Shown: positions 1-8,095 of the stretch, piece after piece | Position numbering within the stretch: position 1 is the stretch's first letter | Layout: every line of letters begins with the position of its first letter | NCBI GenBank assembly: GCA_964458655.1 | Contig: CAYWJT010000031.1 | Location: forward strand, 1 to 31,325 | Direction: 5' to 3' | Length of the DNA stretch: 31,325 nt | DNA from: CAYWJT01 sp964458655 | Lineage (GTDB): Bacteria > Acidobacteriota > Aminicenantia > Aminicenantales > Saccharicenantaceae | Notes under the pieces: model-generated | Databases searched by the model: none | Seen by the model: only the letters and a program-made list of their open reading frames with translations | What the model was told of the DNA's origin: nothing | Translations under genes and position numbers: made by a program

Positions 1-9
1 GGCTCAAAA

Positions 10-43
10 CTCATCCCCAGCCAAGCGCGTCACTAATGTAGTG
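10..43 (+). repeat. Dispersed repeat B, copy 1
   Basis: The motif CTCATCCCC (10-18), ten variable bases, then GTCACTAATGTAGTG (29-43) recurs with identical spacing at 19001-19034. The second half folds as a hairpin, CACTA/TAGTG around a 3-nt loop. The copy lies upstream of the DUF2207 gene. I see no coding potential in it. Confidence 0.6.
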
Positions 44-81
44 GACGAGACCATTGTATTCCAAAATCCCTGGATATGTTT

Positions 82-87
82 TATCAT
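82..87 (+). promoter_or_regulatory. Possible -10 box (TATCAT) for the DUF2207 gene
   Basis: TATCAT lies about 20 nt before the chosen ATG at 108. The best -35 candidate at 17-nt spacing (TTCCAA, 59-64) is poor, so this rests on the -10 alone. The same TATCAT hexamer is the -10 of better-supported promoters in the window (21355-21360). Confidence 0.3.
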
Positions 88-107
88 CTGGCGGGAAGGT
101 GGCTGAC

Positions 108-2057
108 ATGAAAGAGAACGGGATGCCGCTCAGGCGGCTTCGGTTCCGGGCGGCCGCATTCGCGGCCTGCCTGGCCGCAACGCTGCTCGCGCCGGCGTTC
201 GCGGTCCGGGCCGAGGCCAAGGACTATTACTTCCCTAAAGTCAAGGTCACGGTCCGGCTCGAGCGCGATGGTTCGTTTCAGCTCGTTGAGGAGCGGACCT
301 ACAGGTTCACGGGCGAGTTCCACTGGGCGGAATACCGACTGCCCAGGTCGGGCTATTCCGGGCTGAGCGGATTTTCAATAGCGGACGAGACTGGGCCCTA
401 CCGGCAGGCCGATGACGACGCCGGGGAGCCGGGGACGTTCGTCTTGAGCGGAACGCAGGACGCTTACACGGCCAGGTTCTATTATTCCGCGGCCGACGCC
501 GAGAAGACCTTCACCATATCATACCGGATACACGGCGCGGTCCGCGTCTACGAGGACGCCGCCGACTTCTACTGGAAACTGGTCGGCTCCGGTTGGGACA
601 AGAGGACTTCCTCCTTCGAGGGTTACGTCGAGCTGCCGCAGGAAGTCGACGCCGAGCGGCTTTACGTCTTCGGCCATGGCCCGCTCCACGGGAGCGTGGA
701 GCGGGACGGCGGCCGGGGCGCGGTCTACAGGCTGCGCGGCCTGCCCGCCCGGACGTTTCTCGAGGCCCGGGTCATTTTCCCGCCGGAGATAATGGACGTT
801 CCCCGGCGCGGAGGCCCCAAACTCGAGCGGCTCTTGGCCGAGGAGCGCGGCTTGGCCGCCAAGGCCGACGTGGAGCGCAGGCAGAACCGGCTCCTGGCGC
901 GCGCTCTTGTCGCCTTGCCTTTCCTGATGTTCGTCCTCTGGGTCTATCTTTTCTTCAAGTACGGCAAGGAATACCGCCCCGACCAGGAGATCATCTACAC
1001 CAGGGACATCCCGTCTGACCTGCCGCCGGCCCTGGTCGGCTACCTGATGAGGTTCAAAAGGCTAACCGCCGGCGACTTCACCGCGACCATCATGAACCTG
1101 GTCCGGCAGGGCTACGTTTCGCTGGGGTCGAGAGAAGAGGAGAAAGGGCTCATCTTCAAGAAAGAGGTGCCGGTCATCCTCTTCACCCGGACGAAAAAGG
1201 ACCCGGACGGGCTTCTGCCGCACGAGAGGGTCGTCTACGACTTCCTGTTCGCCCCGGTCACTTACGAGCGAGTGCTCGATGTTTTGCCCGGCAAAGCCGG
1301 GGAGCTGCTCCGCAAGGTCGTGGGCGGGAAGACGGGCGCCCTGCCCGGGCTCGCCGGCGAGGCCGCCGACACTGTCTCGAGCGAGGACGTCAAGAAATAC
1401 ATCAGGAAGCATCCGCAGGAATTCCGCGTCATCTATGAGACTTTCAGCCGGCTGGCGAAGGAGGAAGGCAAGGCCAGGGGCTTCTTCGACCGCCGGGCCG
1501 AGCTCGTGATGATCCTGTTCGGCGTCGCGGCCGTCATCGTGCCCGTCGCGGGCATCGTCGTCGCGGCCGTAAAGCGCATCGTGTTCATCATACCCTTCTA
1601 CGCCGCCGCTTCCCTCGTCTTCGTCTTTCTTATCGCGCCGCTGGCCCGCAGGACGAAGCAGGGCGCGGAGCAGTACGCCCGCTGGAAGGGGCTGAAGAGG
1701 TTCCTGAAGGATTTTTCGGACATGAAGACCGCGCCGCCGGCCTCCATCGCCATCTGGGAGGCCTACCTGGTCTACGCCGTGACCTTCGGCATAAGCAAGA
1801 AGGTCCTGAAGCAGATGAAGCTCGTCCTGCCGCAGTATCCGCGGGAGGAGGTCATGAGGAGCAACTTCTTCGCCGCTTCCATGGCTGGCGGCGGGGATTT
1901 CAACGCCGACGTGATAGGCTCCTTCGCCGGCTTCGTCGACTCCATGGTCTCTTCCTTCAACTCCATTTCGTCCGCGGCCTCGTCCACGGGCGGCGGAGGC
2001 GGGTTCTCGGGGGGCGGAGGCGGCGGGGGCGGAGGCTCGGGCGGAGGCGCGGGATGA
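108..2057 (+). CDS. DUF2207 family membrane protein with Gly-rich tail
   Basis: This 649-residue predicted membrane protein of the DUF2207 family has no established biochemical function. An N-terminal signal sequence (charged RRLRFR followed by an Ala-rich hydrophobic stretch) precedes an extracytoplasmic beta-rich domain of about 230 residues, the DUF2207 region. Transmembrane segments follow at about 261-283, 466-487 and 489-511, with a soluble cytoplasmic region between the first and second. The last 22 residues are almost all Gly with a few Ser and Phe, the low-complexity tail typical of this family. The ATG at 108 is preferred because GGGAAGG sits 8 nt upstream; an in-frame ATG at 54 would put extra non-signal residues in front. 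The stop overlaps the start of the next gene (ATGA), so the two are probably translated together. Confidence 0.85.
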   Translation: MKENGMPLRRLRFRAAAFAACLAATLLAPAFAVRAEAKDYYFPKVKVTVRLERDGSFQLVEERTYRFTGEFHWAEYRLPRSGYSGLSGFSIADETGPYRQADDDAGEPGTFVLSGTQDAYTARFYYSAADAEKTFTISYRIHGAVRVYEDAADFYWKLVGSGWDKRTSSFEGYVELPQEVDAERLYVFGHGPLHGSVERDGGRGAVYRLRGLPARTFLEARVIFPPEIMDVPRRGGPKLERLLAEERGLAAKADVERRQNRLLARALVALPFLMFVLWVYLFFKYGKEYRPDQEIIYTRDIPSDLPPALVGYLMRFKRLTAGDFTATIMNLVRQGYVSLGSREEEKGLIFKKEVPVILFTRTKKDPDGLLPHERVVYDFLFAPVTYERVLDVLPGKAGELLRKVVGGKTGALPGLAGEAADTVSSEDVKKYIRKHPQEFRVIYETFSRLAKEEGKARGFFDRRAELVMILFGVAAVIVPVAGIVVAAVKRIVFIIPFYAAASLVFVFLIAPLARRTKQGAEQYARWKGLKRFLKDFSDMKTAPPASIAIWEAYLVYAVTFGISKKVLKQMKLVLPQYPREEVMRSNFFAASMAGGGDFNADVIGSFAGFVDSMVSSFNSISSAASSTGGGGGFSGGGGGGGGGSGGGAG

Positions 2058-3595
2058 GGGGAGAGACGCCGGGAGGCCGCGGCCGCGCCTGGAGGCCGGA
2101 TCCTCGCTGGCCGGGTCGACGCTCGCGAACCGCTGCGGCGGCGCTGGCGGCAGCGGCCGTTCTGGCGGTCCTGCTCGGCGCCTGCGAGACCCGCGAGTCC
2201 ATAACCAGGAAACGGGTTCGGGCGGTCGAGCGAGGGCTGCTCCGGGCCGTCTTCCTCAAAGGCCTTCAGCCGGAGAAGCTCGCGCTGGAGAACCGCATGA
2301 GCTTCTACCGGGTGCCGGGCGTCAGCCTGGCGGTCATGGACAATTACGCGACGGAATGGGCGCGGGCTTACGGCTTCAAGAAAGCCGATTCGGGGGAGCG
2401 CGTCACGACCGAGACGGTCTTCCAGGCCGGACCTCTGAGCATGCCCGTGGCCGCGGCCCTGGCGCTCCGGCTGGCGCAGGAAGGCAGGCTGGACCTGGAA
2501 GCGGACGTCGAAGGCCGGCTCGGCGGCTGGCGCATCCCCTGGGAGAAGGTCGGGCTCGAATCGAGGCGGAAGGTCACTGCGGCCGCGCTGTTAAGCCACT
2601 CGGCCGGCTTTCCGGAAGCGGCGCTTCCGGAGGTCGAGCGAAGCAAGCGGCCGCCAAGCCTGCTCGATTTACTCGACGGCCGGGTGGAAGGTTGCGGCCT
2701 TGTGTTCGTGCCCTACCTGGAGGACGCGCGCAACATCGTGCTGTCCGAGCCGGGCTATGCCGTGCTGGAGAGAGCGCTCGAGGAGGCCGGCGGCAAAAGT
2801 TACGCCGCGCTGGCCAGGGAGAAGGTGCTGGCGCCCCTCGGCCTGGAGCGCGGCACTTTCGACTCGGTCCGGCTCGACGAAGAGCGCGCGACGGACGCAG
2901 CCTCGGGTCACGACCGGCTGGGCCGGGAGGTCGACGGCGGTTGGCTCTACCATCCCTCGCAGGCGGCCGCGGGCTTGTGGTCCAACCCGTCCGAGATCCT
3001 GGTCTTCGTCGAGGACCTGCTGGCCTCGGCCATGAGCAGGGGCGGCCGCTTGCTGGGCGCGGAAGCGGCGCGGGCCATGCTCGGCCCGCGGTCCGGGCGG
3101 CGAAGCTACGGCTTCCTCATCGAGGGCACGGGCACGGACGTGCGCGTCACCCTGCGCGGCCGGACGAAGGGCTTTGCCTGCGCGCTGGAGGCCTATCCTT
3201 ATAAAGGCCAGGGAGCGGTCATCATGGCCAACAGCGCGAACGGCCTCATCCTGGCCGACGAGGTCCTGCGGGCCCTTTCATCCGCTTATGACTGGCCGGA
3301 TTTCAAGCCCCTGGAAAAGACGCCCTACCGGCTCGACCCTTCGATATACGGACAGTATGTCGGCCGCTACGAGGTCGGGCCGGGTTACGACCTCGACGTA
3401 ACCCACGAGGATTATTACCTGGTGATAACGCCTACCGGCCAGGCGCCGACCCGATTCTACGCCGAGAGCCAGAGCTTCTTCTTCTCGGTCGACCCCTATA
3501 TACGCATCCAGTTCCTTTTCGACGCGGGGAGCAACGTCACGGGGCTCGTCCTCTGGCAGGAGGACTTCAAGCTCGAGGCGAAGAAAGCCGCTTGA
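2054..3595 (+). CDS. Serine beta-lactamase-fold lipoprotein, catalytic motifs lost
   Basis: This 513-residue protein has the class C beta-lactamase/penicillin-binding protein (Pfam Beta-lactamase, S12) architecture. A lipobox LLGAC gives a lipidated Cys44. The fold region spans about 75-405, and a C-terminal DUF3471-like beta domain covers about 425-510 (YVGRYEVGPGYDLDV). Family landmarks are easy to align: VTTETVFQAG, AQEGRLDLEADV, LLSHSAGFPE, AGLWSNPSEIL and AVIMANSANG. All three catalytic motifs differ. The SxxK position reads P127-L-S-M130, YxN reads L230-S-E232, and the HxG position has Leu at 367. It is therefore probably not an acyl-serine enzyme and may bind peptidoglycan or a partner instead. 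The start overlaps the stop of the DUF2207 gene by 4 nt. The 3' end overlaps the convergent aldolase gene by 29 nt. Confidence 0.85.
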   Translation: MRGETPGGRGRAWRPDPRWPGRRSRTAAAALAAAAVLAVLLGACETRESITRKRVRAVERGLLRAVFLKGLQPEKLALENRMSFYRVPGVSLAVMDNYATEWARAYGFKKADSGERVTTETVFQAGPLSMPVAAALALRLAQEGRLDLEADVEGRLGGWRIPWEKVGLESRRKVTAAALLSHSAGFPEAALPEVERSKRPPSLLDLLDGRVEGCGLVFVPYLEDARNIVLSEPGYAVLERALEEAGGKSYAALAREKVLAPLGLERGTFDSVRLDEERATDAASGHDRLGREVDGGWLYHPSQAAAGLWSNPSEILVFVEDLLASAMSRGGRLLGAEAARAMLGPRSGRRSYGFLIEGTGTDVRVTLRGRTKGFACALEAYPYKGQGAVIMANSANGLILADEVLRALSSAYDWPDFKPLEKTPYRLDPSIYGQYVGRYEVGPGYDLDVTHEDYYLVITPTGQAPTRFYAESQSFFFSVDPYIRIQFLFDAGSNVTGLVLWQEDFKLEAKKAA

Positions 3596-4340
3596 GCAGG
3601 CTTTCGGCCGCTTCCCGGTAGAGAATGATGTCGACGCCGACGCACATCAGGGTGAAGCCCTGCTCCATGAAGGGAAGGGCCGTTGCCGCTTCCCGGGCGA
3701 AGATGCCCGCGGCGACTTTCTTGCGGCGGCAGGCTTCCCGGACCCGGTCGATGGACTCCAGGACCGCGCGGTCCTCCACTTGGCCGGGGATGCCGAGGCT
3801 GGCCGAGAGGTCGAAGGGACCGATGAAAACGGCGTCGATGCCGGGGACGTCGAGGATGGCCTCGATGTTGCGGACCGCATCGATATGCTCGACCTGGGGT
3901 ATGTAGACCACCTCGCGGTTGGCGCTCTCGAGGTGGCCGGGCATAGCCAGGCCGTAGCGGTTGGACCGGGTGAAGCCGAGGCTGCGCCCGCCTTCGGGCG
4001 CGTAGCGGCACCAGGCCGCGGCCCGGGCCGCTTCCTCGGCCGTGTTCGTGTGAGGCGTGATCACGCCGGCGGCGCCGGCGTCGAGGGCCTTCTTTACCCA
4101 CATCTCGCCCGCCTCGGGCACCCTGACGATGCCAGCGCAGCCGTCGGGCAAAGCGTCGAAGAAAGCGTTCAGGCGCTCCGGGGCGATAGTCCCGTGCTCC
4201 ATATCGAGGAACAGCCAGTCGAAGCCGGCCGACGCGGCGGCCGCGGCGAGCTCGGGAAGGGGCAGGCTGACGAGCGTCCCGAGCAGCAACTCGCCCCGTC
4301 GGAGGCGTTCCCGGAACGTCGCGTTGATGCGTTTGTCCAT
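3567..4340 (-). CDS. HpcH/HpaI family aldolase
   Basis: This is a class II, divalent-metal-dependent pyruvate aldolase-type enzyme of the HpcH/HpaI/citrate lyase beta family (257 residues, the usual size). Expected active-site residues are visible: H49 in LFLDMEHG, R73 in VRVP, metal ligands E151 (YIPQVEH) and D177 (IGPFDLS), and the phosphate/carboxylate-binding region PEGGRSLG (115-122). These match E. coli HpaI spacing (H45, R70, E149, D175) almost exactly, so it is probably active in retro-aldol cleavage of a 4-hydroxy-2-oxo acid. The substrate cannot be read from sequence. The ATG at 4340 has AAGGACGG upstream; a longer frame to 4427 adds 29 residues that do not fit the family. It stands alone, convergent with the lipoprotein gene and divergent from the CDF gene. 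Confidence 0.92.
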   Translation of the reverse strand: MDKRINATFRERLRRGELLLGTLVSLPLPELAAAAASAGFDWLFLDMEHGTIAPERLNAFFDALPDGCAGIVRVPEAGEMWVKKALDAGAAGVITPHTNTAEEAARAAAWCRYAPEGGRSLGFTRSNRYGLAMPGHLESANREVVYIPQVEHIDAVRNIEAILDVPGIDAVFIGPFDLSASLGIPGQVEDRAVLESIDRVREACRRKKVAAGIFAREAATALPFMEQGFTLMCVGVDIILYREAAESLLKRLSSPRA

Positions 4341-4364
4341 CGGGGTCCGTCCTTGTCCGTGTCG

Positions 4365-4370
4365 ATGATA
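4365..4370 (-). promoter_or_regulatory. Possible -10 box (TATCAT) for the aldolase gene
   Basis: On the minus strand TATCAT lies 24 nt before the aldolase ATG. No convincing -35 is seen at 16-18 nt. A second candidate, TATACT, lies about 20 nt further upstream. Confidence 0.3.
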
Positions 4371-4417
4371 AAATTGTCGGCAGCCCAGTATAGGCCGAAG
4401 GCGGCCTCGGAAGCAAC

Positions 4418-4544
4418 GGGAAAGCAAAGGGGGACGGGGAAGAAATGGGGGACAGGAACCTTTGGTGCCTGTCCCCCATTTCTTCCCCGCACCGCTGGTC
4501 GGTACCTGTCCCCCGTTTCTTCCCTATCCCCCGTTTTCCCTTCT
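4418..4544. repeat. Inverted array of GTCCCCC-TTTCTTCCC units with a long hairpin
   Basis: The core is a perfect 22-bp inverted repeat (4435-4456 against 4468-4489). One mismatch and three more pairs close on a TTT loop, giving a hairpin of about 26 bp. The right arm unit (CCTGTCCCCC then ATTTCTTCCCC) is followed by two more decaying copies at 4505-4524 and 4526-4544. The left arm is preceded by one decayed inverted copy at about 4418-4434. The block sits in the divergent region between the aldolase and CDF genes. It looks like a REP/BIME-type non-autonomous element; no transposase is present in the window. Confidence 0.75.
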
Positions 4545-4551
4545 TTTTTGA

Positions 4552-4557
4552 TAAAAT
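4552..4557 (+). promoter_or_regulatory. -10 box (TAAAAT) upstream of the CDF gene
   Basis: TAAAAT immediately follows the palindrome array and a T-run, with no good -35. It is 5 nt before an in-frame GTG (4563) and 47 nt before the ATG at 4605. Either a leaderless GTG start or a short leader would be possible. Confidence 0.4.
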
Positions 4558-4604
4558 AGCCGGTGCCCACCGTCGGCGGCGGGGGCACTGTCGAGGCAAG
4601 GCTG

Positions 4605-6017
4605 ATGACCACGGACGCCGCTCAACGCGAAAAGAACACGGCCGCCGCGGTGTCGGTCATCGTCGCGGTCTTCCTGACGCTCGTCAAGCTCGTCGTCGGC
4701 CTCTCCACCAGGTCGCTCGGCATCCTGGCCGAGGCCGCCCATTCCGGGCTGGACCTGGTCGCGGCCGTCGTCACGCTCGTCGCCGTCCGCATCTCGGACC
4801 GGCCGGCCGACGAGAGCCATCTCTACGGGCACGGCAAGGTCGAGAACTTCTCGGCTTTCGTCGAAACCCTGCTCCTGTTCGCGACCTGCGCCTGGATCGT
4901 CTTCGAGTCCGTCCGGCGGCTGTTCTTCCGCAGCGTCGAGGTCGAGCCGAACCTGTGGGCCTTCCTGGTGGTCCTCGTATCCATCCTGTTCGACGTCGAG
5001 CGTTCCCGCGTCCTGTTCTGGGTGGCCAGGAAGCATTCCAGCCAGGCCCTGGAAGCCGACGCCCTTCATTTCTCGACCGACGTCTGGAGCTCGGCCGTGG
5101 TCCTGGCCGGGCTGGGGCTGGTCTGGCTGGGGCGGAACGTCCTCCCGGCCTGGAGCGGAGTGCTCCACCGGGCCGACGCCGTCGCCGCCCTGGGCGTCGC
5201 CTGCATCGTCTTCTTCGTGAGCTACAGGCTGGGAAGAAGGACGCTCGACGTGCTTCTCGACCGAGCGCCCGAGGGCCTCAAGGACAGGATCACCGGCGCC
5301 GCCAGGGAGGTGGAGGGCGTCGTCGACACCGGCCAGGTCAGGCTGCGGCGCTCCGGCGCCCGCGTGTTCATCGACATGAACATCAGCGTCGACCGGACGC
5401 TGTCGTTCGAAAGGACGCACGCCATTGCCGAGTCGGTTGAAGCCGCCGTACGGGAGCTCATCCCCGGCGCGGACGTCGTCATCCACACCGACCCCAAGGA
5501 AAGCGAGCGCGAGTCGCTCGTCCGGCGGGTCAGGGCGGTGGCCGACTCGCACGGCGTTCCGGCCCATAACATCACGGTCATCGAGGACGGCGGCCTCAAG
5601 GACATAGACCTCCACATCGAGGTCGACGACCATCTTCTGCTCCATCAGGCCCACAATCTGGCCAGCCTCATTGAGGAGGAGCTTAAGCGCAGCATCAGCG
5701 ACGTACGCCGGGTCAACACCCACATCGAGTCGCGGGGCACCGGCGTCGGCAACGGCGTAGACGTCACGGACGGCGAGGCCGCGCTCGTGGAGGCCGTGCG
5801 CGCCATCGCCGACAGGATAATCGGAGGGCGCTGCGCCCATAACATCGTCGTCCGGCGGCACGAGGAGAAGCTCTCGGTTTCGCTTCACTGCGGGTTCGAC
5901 CGCGACCTGCCGGTCCGGGAAGCCCACCGGCTCTCGACCGAGGTCGAGGACGCCGTGAAGCGGGAGTTCCCGGCGGTCGAACGCGTCATCGTCCATACCG
6001 AGCCTGAAGTCCATTGA
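4605..6017 (+). CDS. Cation diffusion facilitator with three C-terminal modules
   Basis: This 470-residue CDF-family metal/proton antiporter exports divalent metal from the cytoplasm. The membrane domain (about residues 10-215) carries two HxxxD metal-site motifs, H46-SGL-D50 and H155-FST-D159, an HD-HD pattern usually associated with Zn/Cd rather than the DD-HD Mn/Fe type. It also has the conserved YGHGKVE loop (74-80). After the membrane domain come three successive ferredoxin-like ZT-dimer modules of about 80 residues, each ending in IHTDP, THIES or VHTEP. Most family members have one. I use the ATG at 4605 (AGGCAAGG close upstream); a leaderless GTG at 4563 would add 14 Gly-rich residues. 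The next gene, ybaK-like, follows after 11 nt. Confidence 0.93.
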   Translation: MTTDAAQREKNTAAAVSVIVAVFLTLVKLVVGLSTRSLGILAEAAHSGLDLVAAVVTLVAVRISDRPADESHLYGHGKVENFSAFVETLLLFATCAWIVFESVRRLFFRSVEVEPNLWAFLVVLVSILFDVERSRVLFWVARKHSSQALEADALHFSTDVWSSAVVLAGLGLVWLGRNVLPAWSGVLHRADAVAALGVACIVFFVSYRLGRRTLDVLLDRAPEGLKDRITGAAREVEGVVDTGQVRLRRSGARVFIDMNISVDRTLSFERTHAIAESVEAAVRELIPGADVVIHTDPKESERESLVRRVRAVADSHGVPAHNITVIEDGGLKDIDLHIEVDDHLLLHQAHNLASLIEEELKRSISDVRRVNTHIESRGTGVGNGVDVTDGEAALVEAVRAIADRIIGGRCAHNIVVRRHEEKLSVSLHCGFDRDLPVREAHRLSTEVEDAVKREFPAVERVIVHTEPEVH

Positions 6018-6028
6018 GCGGAGCGTCC

Positions 6029-6523
6029 ATGGGCGGGGACAGAGGCAGGGCGCCGGCCACTCCGGCGGTCCGGTTCTTGAGGCAGGCCGGCGTCAATTTC
6101 GTCGAGCGGCCTTACAGGTATGTCGAACGCGGCGGAACGGCCGCATTCGTGGAGCAGAGCGGAGTCGACGAGCACGCCGTCATCAAGACCCTCGTCATGG
6201 AGGACGAAGCCGGCAAGCCGCTCGTCGTCCTGATGCACGGCGACCTGGAGGTGTCCACGAAAGAGCTGGCCCGGGCGCTCAGGGTCGGCTCCATCCGGCC
6301 CTGCTCGGAGAAGGACGCCGAGCGCCATTCCGGCTACCTGGTGGGCGGCATCTCGCCCTTCGGCCTCCGCAAGGCCATGCCAGTCTACGTCGAAGCGACG
6401 ATACTCGAGCTCGAGAGGATCTATATCAACGGCGGCCGGAGGGGCCTGCTCGTCGAGCTTTCCCCGCTGGAGCTGCTGAGACTCCTCAACGCGGTTCCCG
6501 TGAAATGCGGAGTCAGGCCTTGA
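6029..6523 (+). CDS. ybaK: YbaK/EbsC-type Cys-tRNA(Pro) deacylase
   Basis: This is a 164-residue cytoplasmic trans-editing hydrolase that removes Cys mischarged onto tRNA(Pro). The family signature is present: the catalytic Lys in HAVIKTLVM, then the GGISPFGLRK loop, and VYVE near the C-terminus. Length is normal for YbaK. The start could be TTG at 6014, overlapping the previous stop, but the ATG at 6029 has GGAG 6 nt upstream and gives the usual N-terminus (TPAVRFLRQAGVNF). It follows the CDF gene with 11 nt between, so probably shares its transcript; no functional link is obvious. Confidence 0.92.
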   Translation: MGGDRGRAPATPAVRFLRQAGVNFVERPYRYVERGGTAAFVEQSGVDEHAVIKTLVMEDEAGKPLVVLMHGDLEVSTKELARALRVGSIRPCSEKDAERHSGYLVGGISPFGLRKAMPVYVEATILELERIYINGGRRGLLVELSPLELLRLLNAVPVKCGVRP

Positions 6524-6748
6524 GCCGCCTGGCGCGACGTGCCGGCATTGAGCCTCAGAGTACGTCCGTCAAACCGCGGCCGGACGATGAGACGGCGGTC
6601 GGCGTCTGTTGAAGCCCTGGCTGCAAGACCGGCCGTCTCCCCGGGCAAGCCGGCCCTCCTCGTGAGCAGGCAGGTCTGCGCGAGACATCGTGGGCGGTTA
6701 TCCGGAGCCGAAGGCTTGGGGCTGTCCCGAGCCGATTCGGGTGACGAC

Positions 6749-6777
6749 AGGACAGAGAACCCGATAGATGCTAAAAT
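6749..6777 (+). promoter_or_regulatory. Promoter AGGACA-17-TAAAAT for the efflux operon
   Basis: A TAAAAT -10 (6772-6777) has AGGACA (four of six consensus positions) at 17-nt spacing. Transcription would start near 6784 and give a leader of about 20 nt to the ATG at 6804. The rest of 6524-6748 shows no gene or RNA I recognise. Confidence 0.45.
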
Positions 6778-6790
6778 CTGCGGAGGAGCG

Positions 6791-6829
6791 AAAAATCAGG
6801 CGAATGAGTAAACTGTCCCCTCTTTTTAT
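6791..6829 (+). repeat. Dispersed repeat A, copy 1, spanning the tolC-like start
   Basis: The 20-mer GAATGAGTAAACTGTCCCCT (6802-6821) is identical to 14256-14275. Matching flanks (AAAAAT on the left, a T-run ending TTTTTAT on the right) extend the similarity to about 39 nt with two single-base gaps and one mismatch. Here it contains the start codon and about the first eight codons of the outer-membrane factor gene. Confidence 0.75.
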
Positions 6830-8078
6830 TGTCGTGTGGCTGGTGGGCGCCGTAGCTTCGGCTCCCGCGCAGGCCGGTCAAGCGTCTTTGGAAAGGGCGG
6901 CCGCCGAAACCGAAGAGCTCAGCCTCGAGGCGGCCGTGTCCCTGGCCCTGGAACGGAACCCTGACGTGCTCAAAGCCAAGCAGGCTCTCCGGGCGGCTGA
7001 GGGGCTGCGGCTGCAGTCCGAGGCCAGGCCCGACCCGGCGCTCGTTCTCGATACCTTGGGCATCCCTTTTGCCCTCAAGAAGCGGGAGGGCCTTGAAACC
7101 GAGTATGCCTTCGGCCTGGAGCAGCTTCTCGAGTTCCCCGGCAGGCGCTCCGCCCGCGTCGAGATCGGCCGCTCCGGCGAGGAGATCGCCCGCCTCGAGC
7201 TCGAGCGGACGAACAGGCTGGCGCGGGCTGAGGTCGAGCGCGCTTATTTCCGGGCGGTCGCCGCGGACAGGAACATAGAGATCATATCAGGAAACGTCGG
7301 GCTCATCGACGGCTTCATCGAGCTCGTCCGGCTCAGATACGAGTCCGGCGCTGCCCTCTACGGCGACCTGGTCCGGGCTCGCGTCGAGCGGGCCCGCCTC
7401 GAGAACCGGCTCATAGAAGAAAGCCTGGCCCGCGACGAGGCTCTGGCCGGGTTGAACGTGCTGCTCGGCAGGCTTCCTGGGACGCCGGTCCGGCTCGTCA
7501 CGCCGGTCGCTTTTGAACCGGTTAAAGCAGAGCTCGAGACCGTCAGAGGCAACATCATGAACGAAAGCGCTTCTCTCCGGCTGGTCGCGGTCCGGGCCGA
7601 GCAGGCCAGGTCGGCCGTGCGCCTGGCGGCCCTCAACCGCAAGCCCGACCTCTCCGTGGGCCTGTACGCGCCGAGCAAGAGGTTCGGCGGCTGGGGGTTC
7701 TCGCTGGGGCTCGTCCTGCCTCTTTCCCGGAAAAGGGTGGAGGGCGAGCGACTGGAAGCGGCCGCGCTCCTGTCCGGTTCCGAGGTCGGGGTCGAGGCCG
7801 CGGAAAGGGCTGTCGCCAACCGAGTCCACCTGGCCTATTCGACCCTGCGCGCCCTGGCCGGGCAGCTGCGCGTCTTCGAGACCGGACTGCTGGCCGACGC
7901 CGAGAACGAGCTGGCCATGGGACTCGAATATTACCGGCTCGGCAAGATCGAGGCTTACGCTCTGCTCGACCTCTTCCGGACCCTGACCGAGACCAGGCTC
8001 GAACACGCCAGGGCGCTCTATCTCTACCGCCTGGCCCTGGTCGACCTGGAAGTCGCCGGAGAGGACATGCTCATTTGA
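6804..8078 (+). CDS. TolC-family outer membrane factor
   Basis: This 424-residue outer-membrane channel subunit belongs to a tripartite RND efflux pump. A signal peptide (hydrophobic residues 7-20, AQA cleavage near residue 24) precedes two outer-membrane-efflux-protein repeats, recognisable by LSLEAAVSLALERNPDV near the N-terminus and the long Ala/Glu/Arg-rich helices. The C-terminal part with RVHLAYSTL and ALLDLFRTLTE is typical of CusC/CzcC-type proteins. The ATG at 6804 is chosen because the hydrophobic signal starts there; an in-frame ATG at 6768 would lie at the promoter -10. The first codons come from dispersed repeat A. The adaptor gene begins 17 nt after the stop. Confidence 0.9.
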   Translation: MSKLSPLFIVVWLVGAVASAPAQAGQASLERAAAETEELSLEAAVSLALERNPDVLKAKQALRAAEGLRLQSEARPDPALVLDTLGIPFALKKREGLETEYAFGLEQLLEFPGRRSARVEIGRSGEEIARLELERTNRLARAEVERAYFRAVAADRNIEIISGNVGLIDGFIELVRLRYESGAALYGDLVRARVERARLENRLIEESLARDEALAGLNVLLGRLPGTPVRLVTPVAFEPVKAELETVRGNIMNESASLRLVAVRAEQARSAVRLAALNRKPDLSVGLYAPSKRFGGWGFSLGLVLPLSRKRVEGERLEAAALLSGSEVGVEAAERAVANRVHLAYSTLRALAGQLRVFETGLLADAENELAMGLEYYRLGKIEAYALLDLFRTLTETRLEHARALYLYRLALVDLEVAGEDMLI

Positions 8079-8095
8079 GACTGAGGAGGAATACG

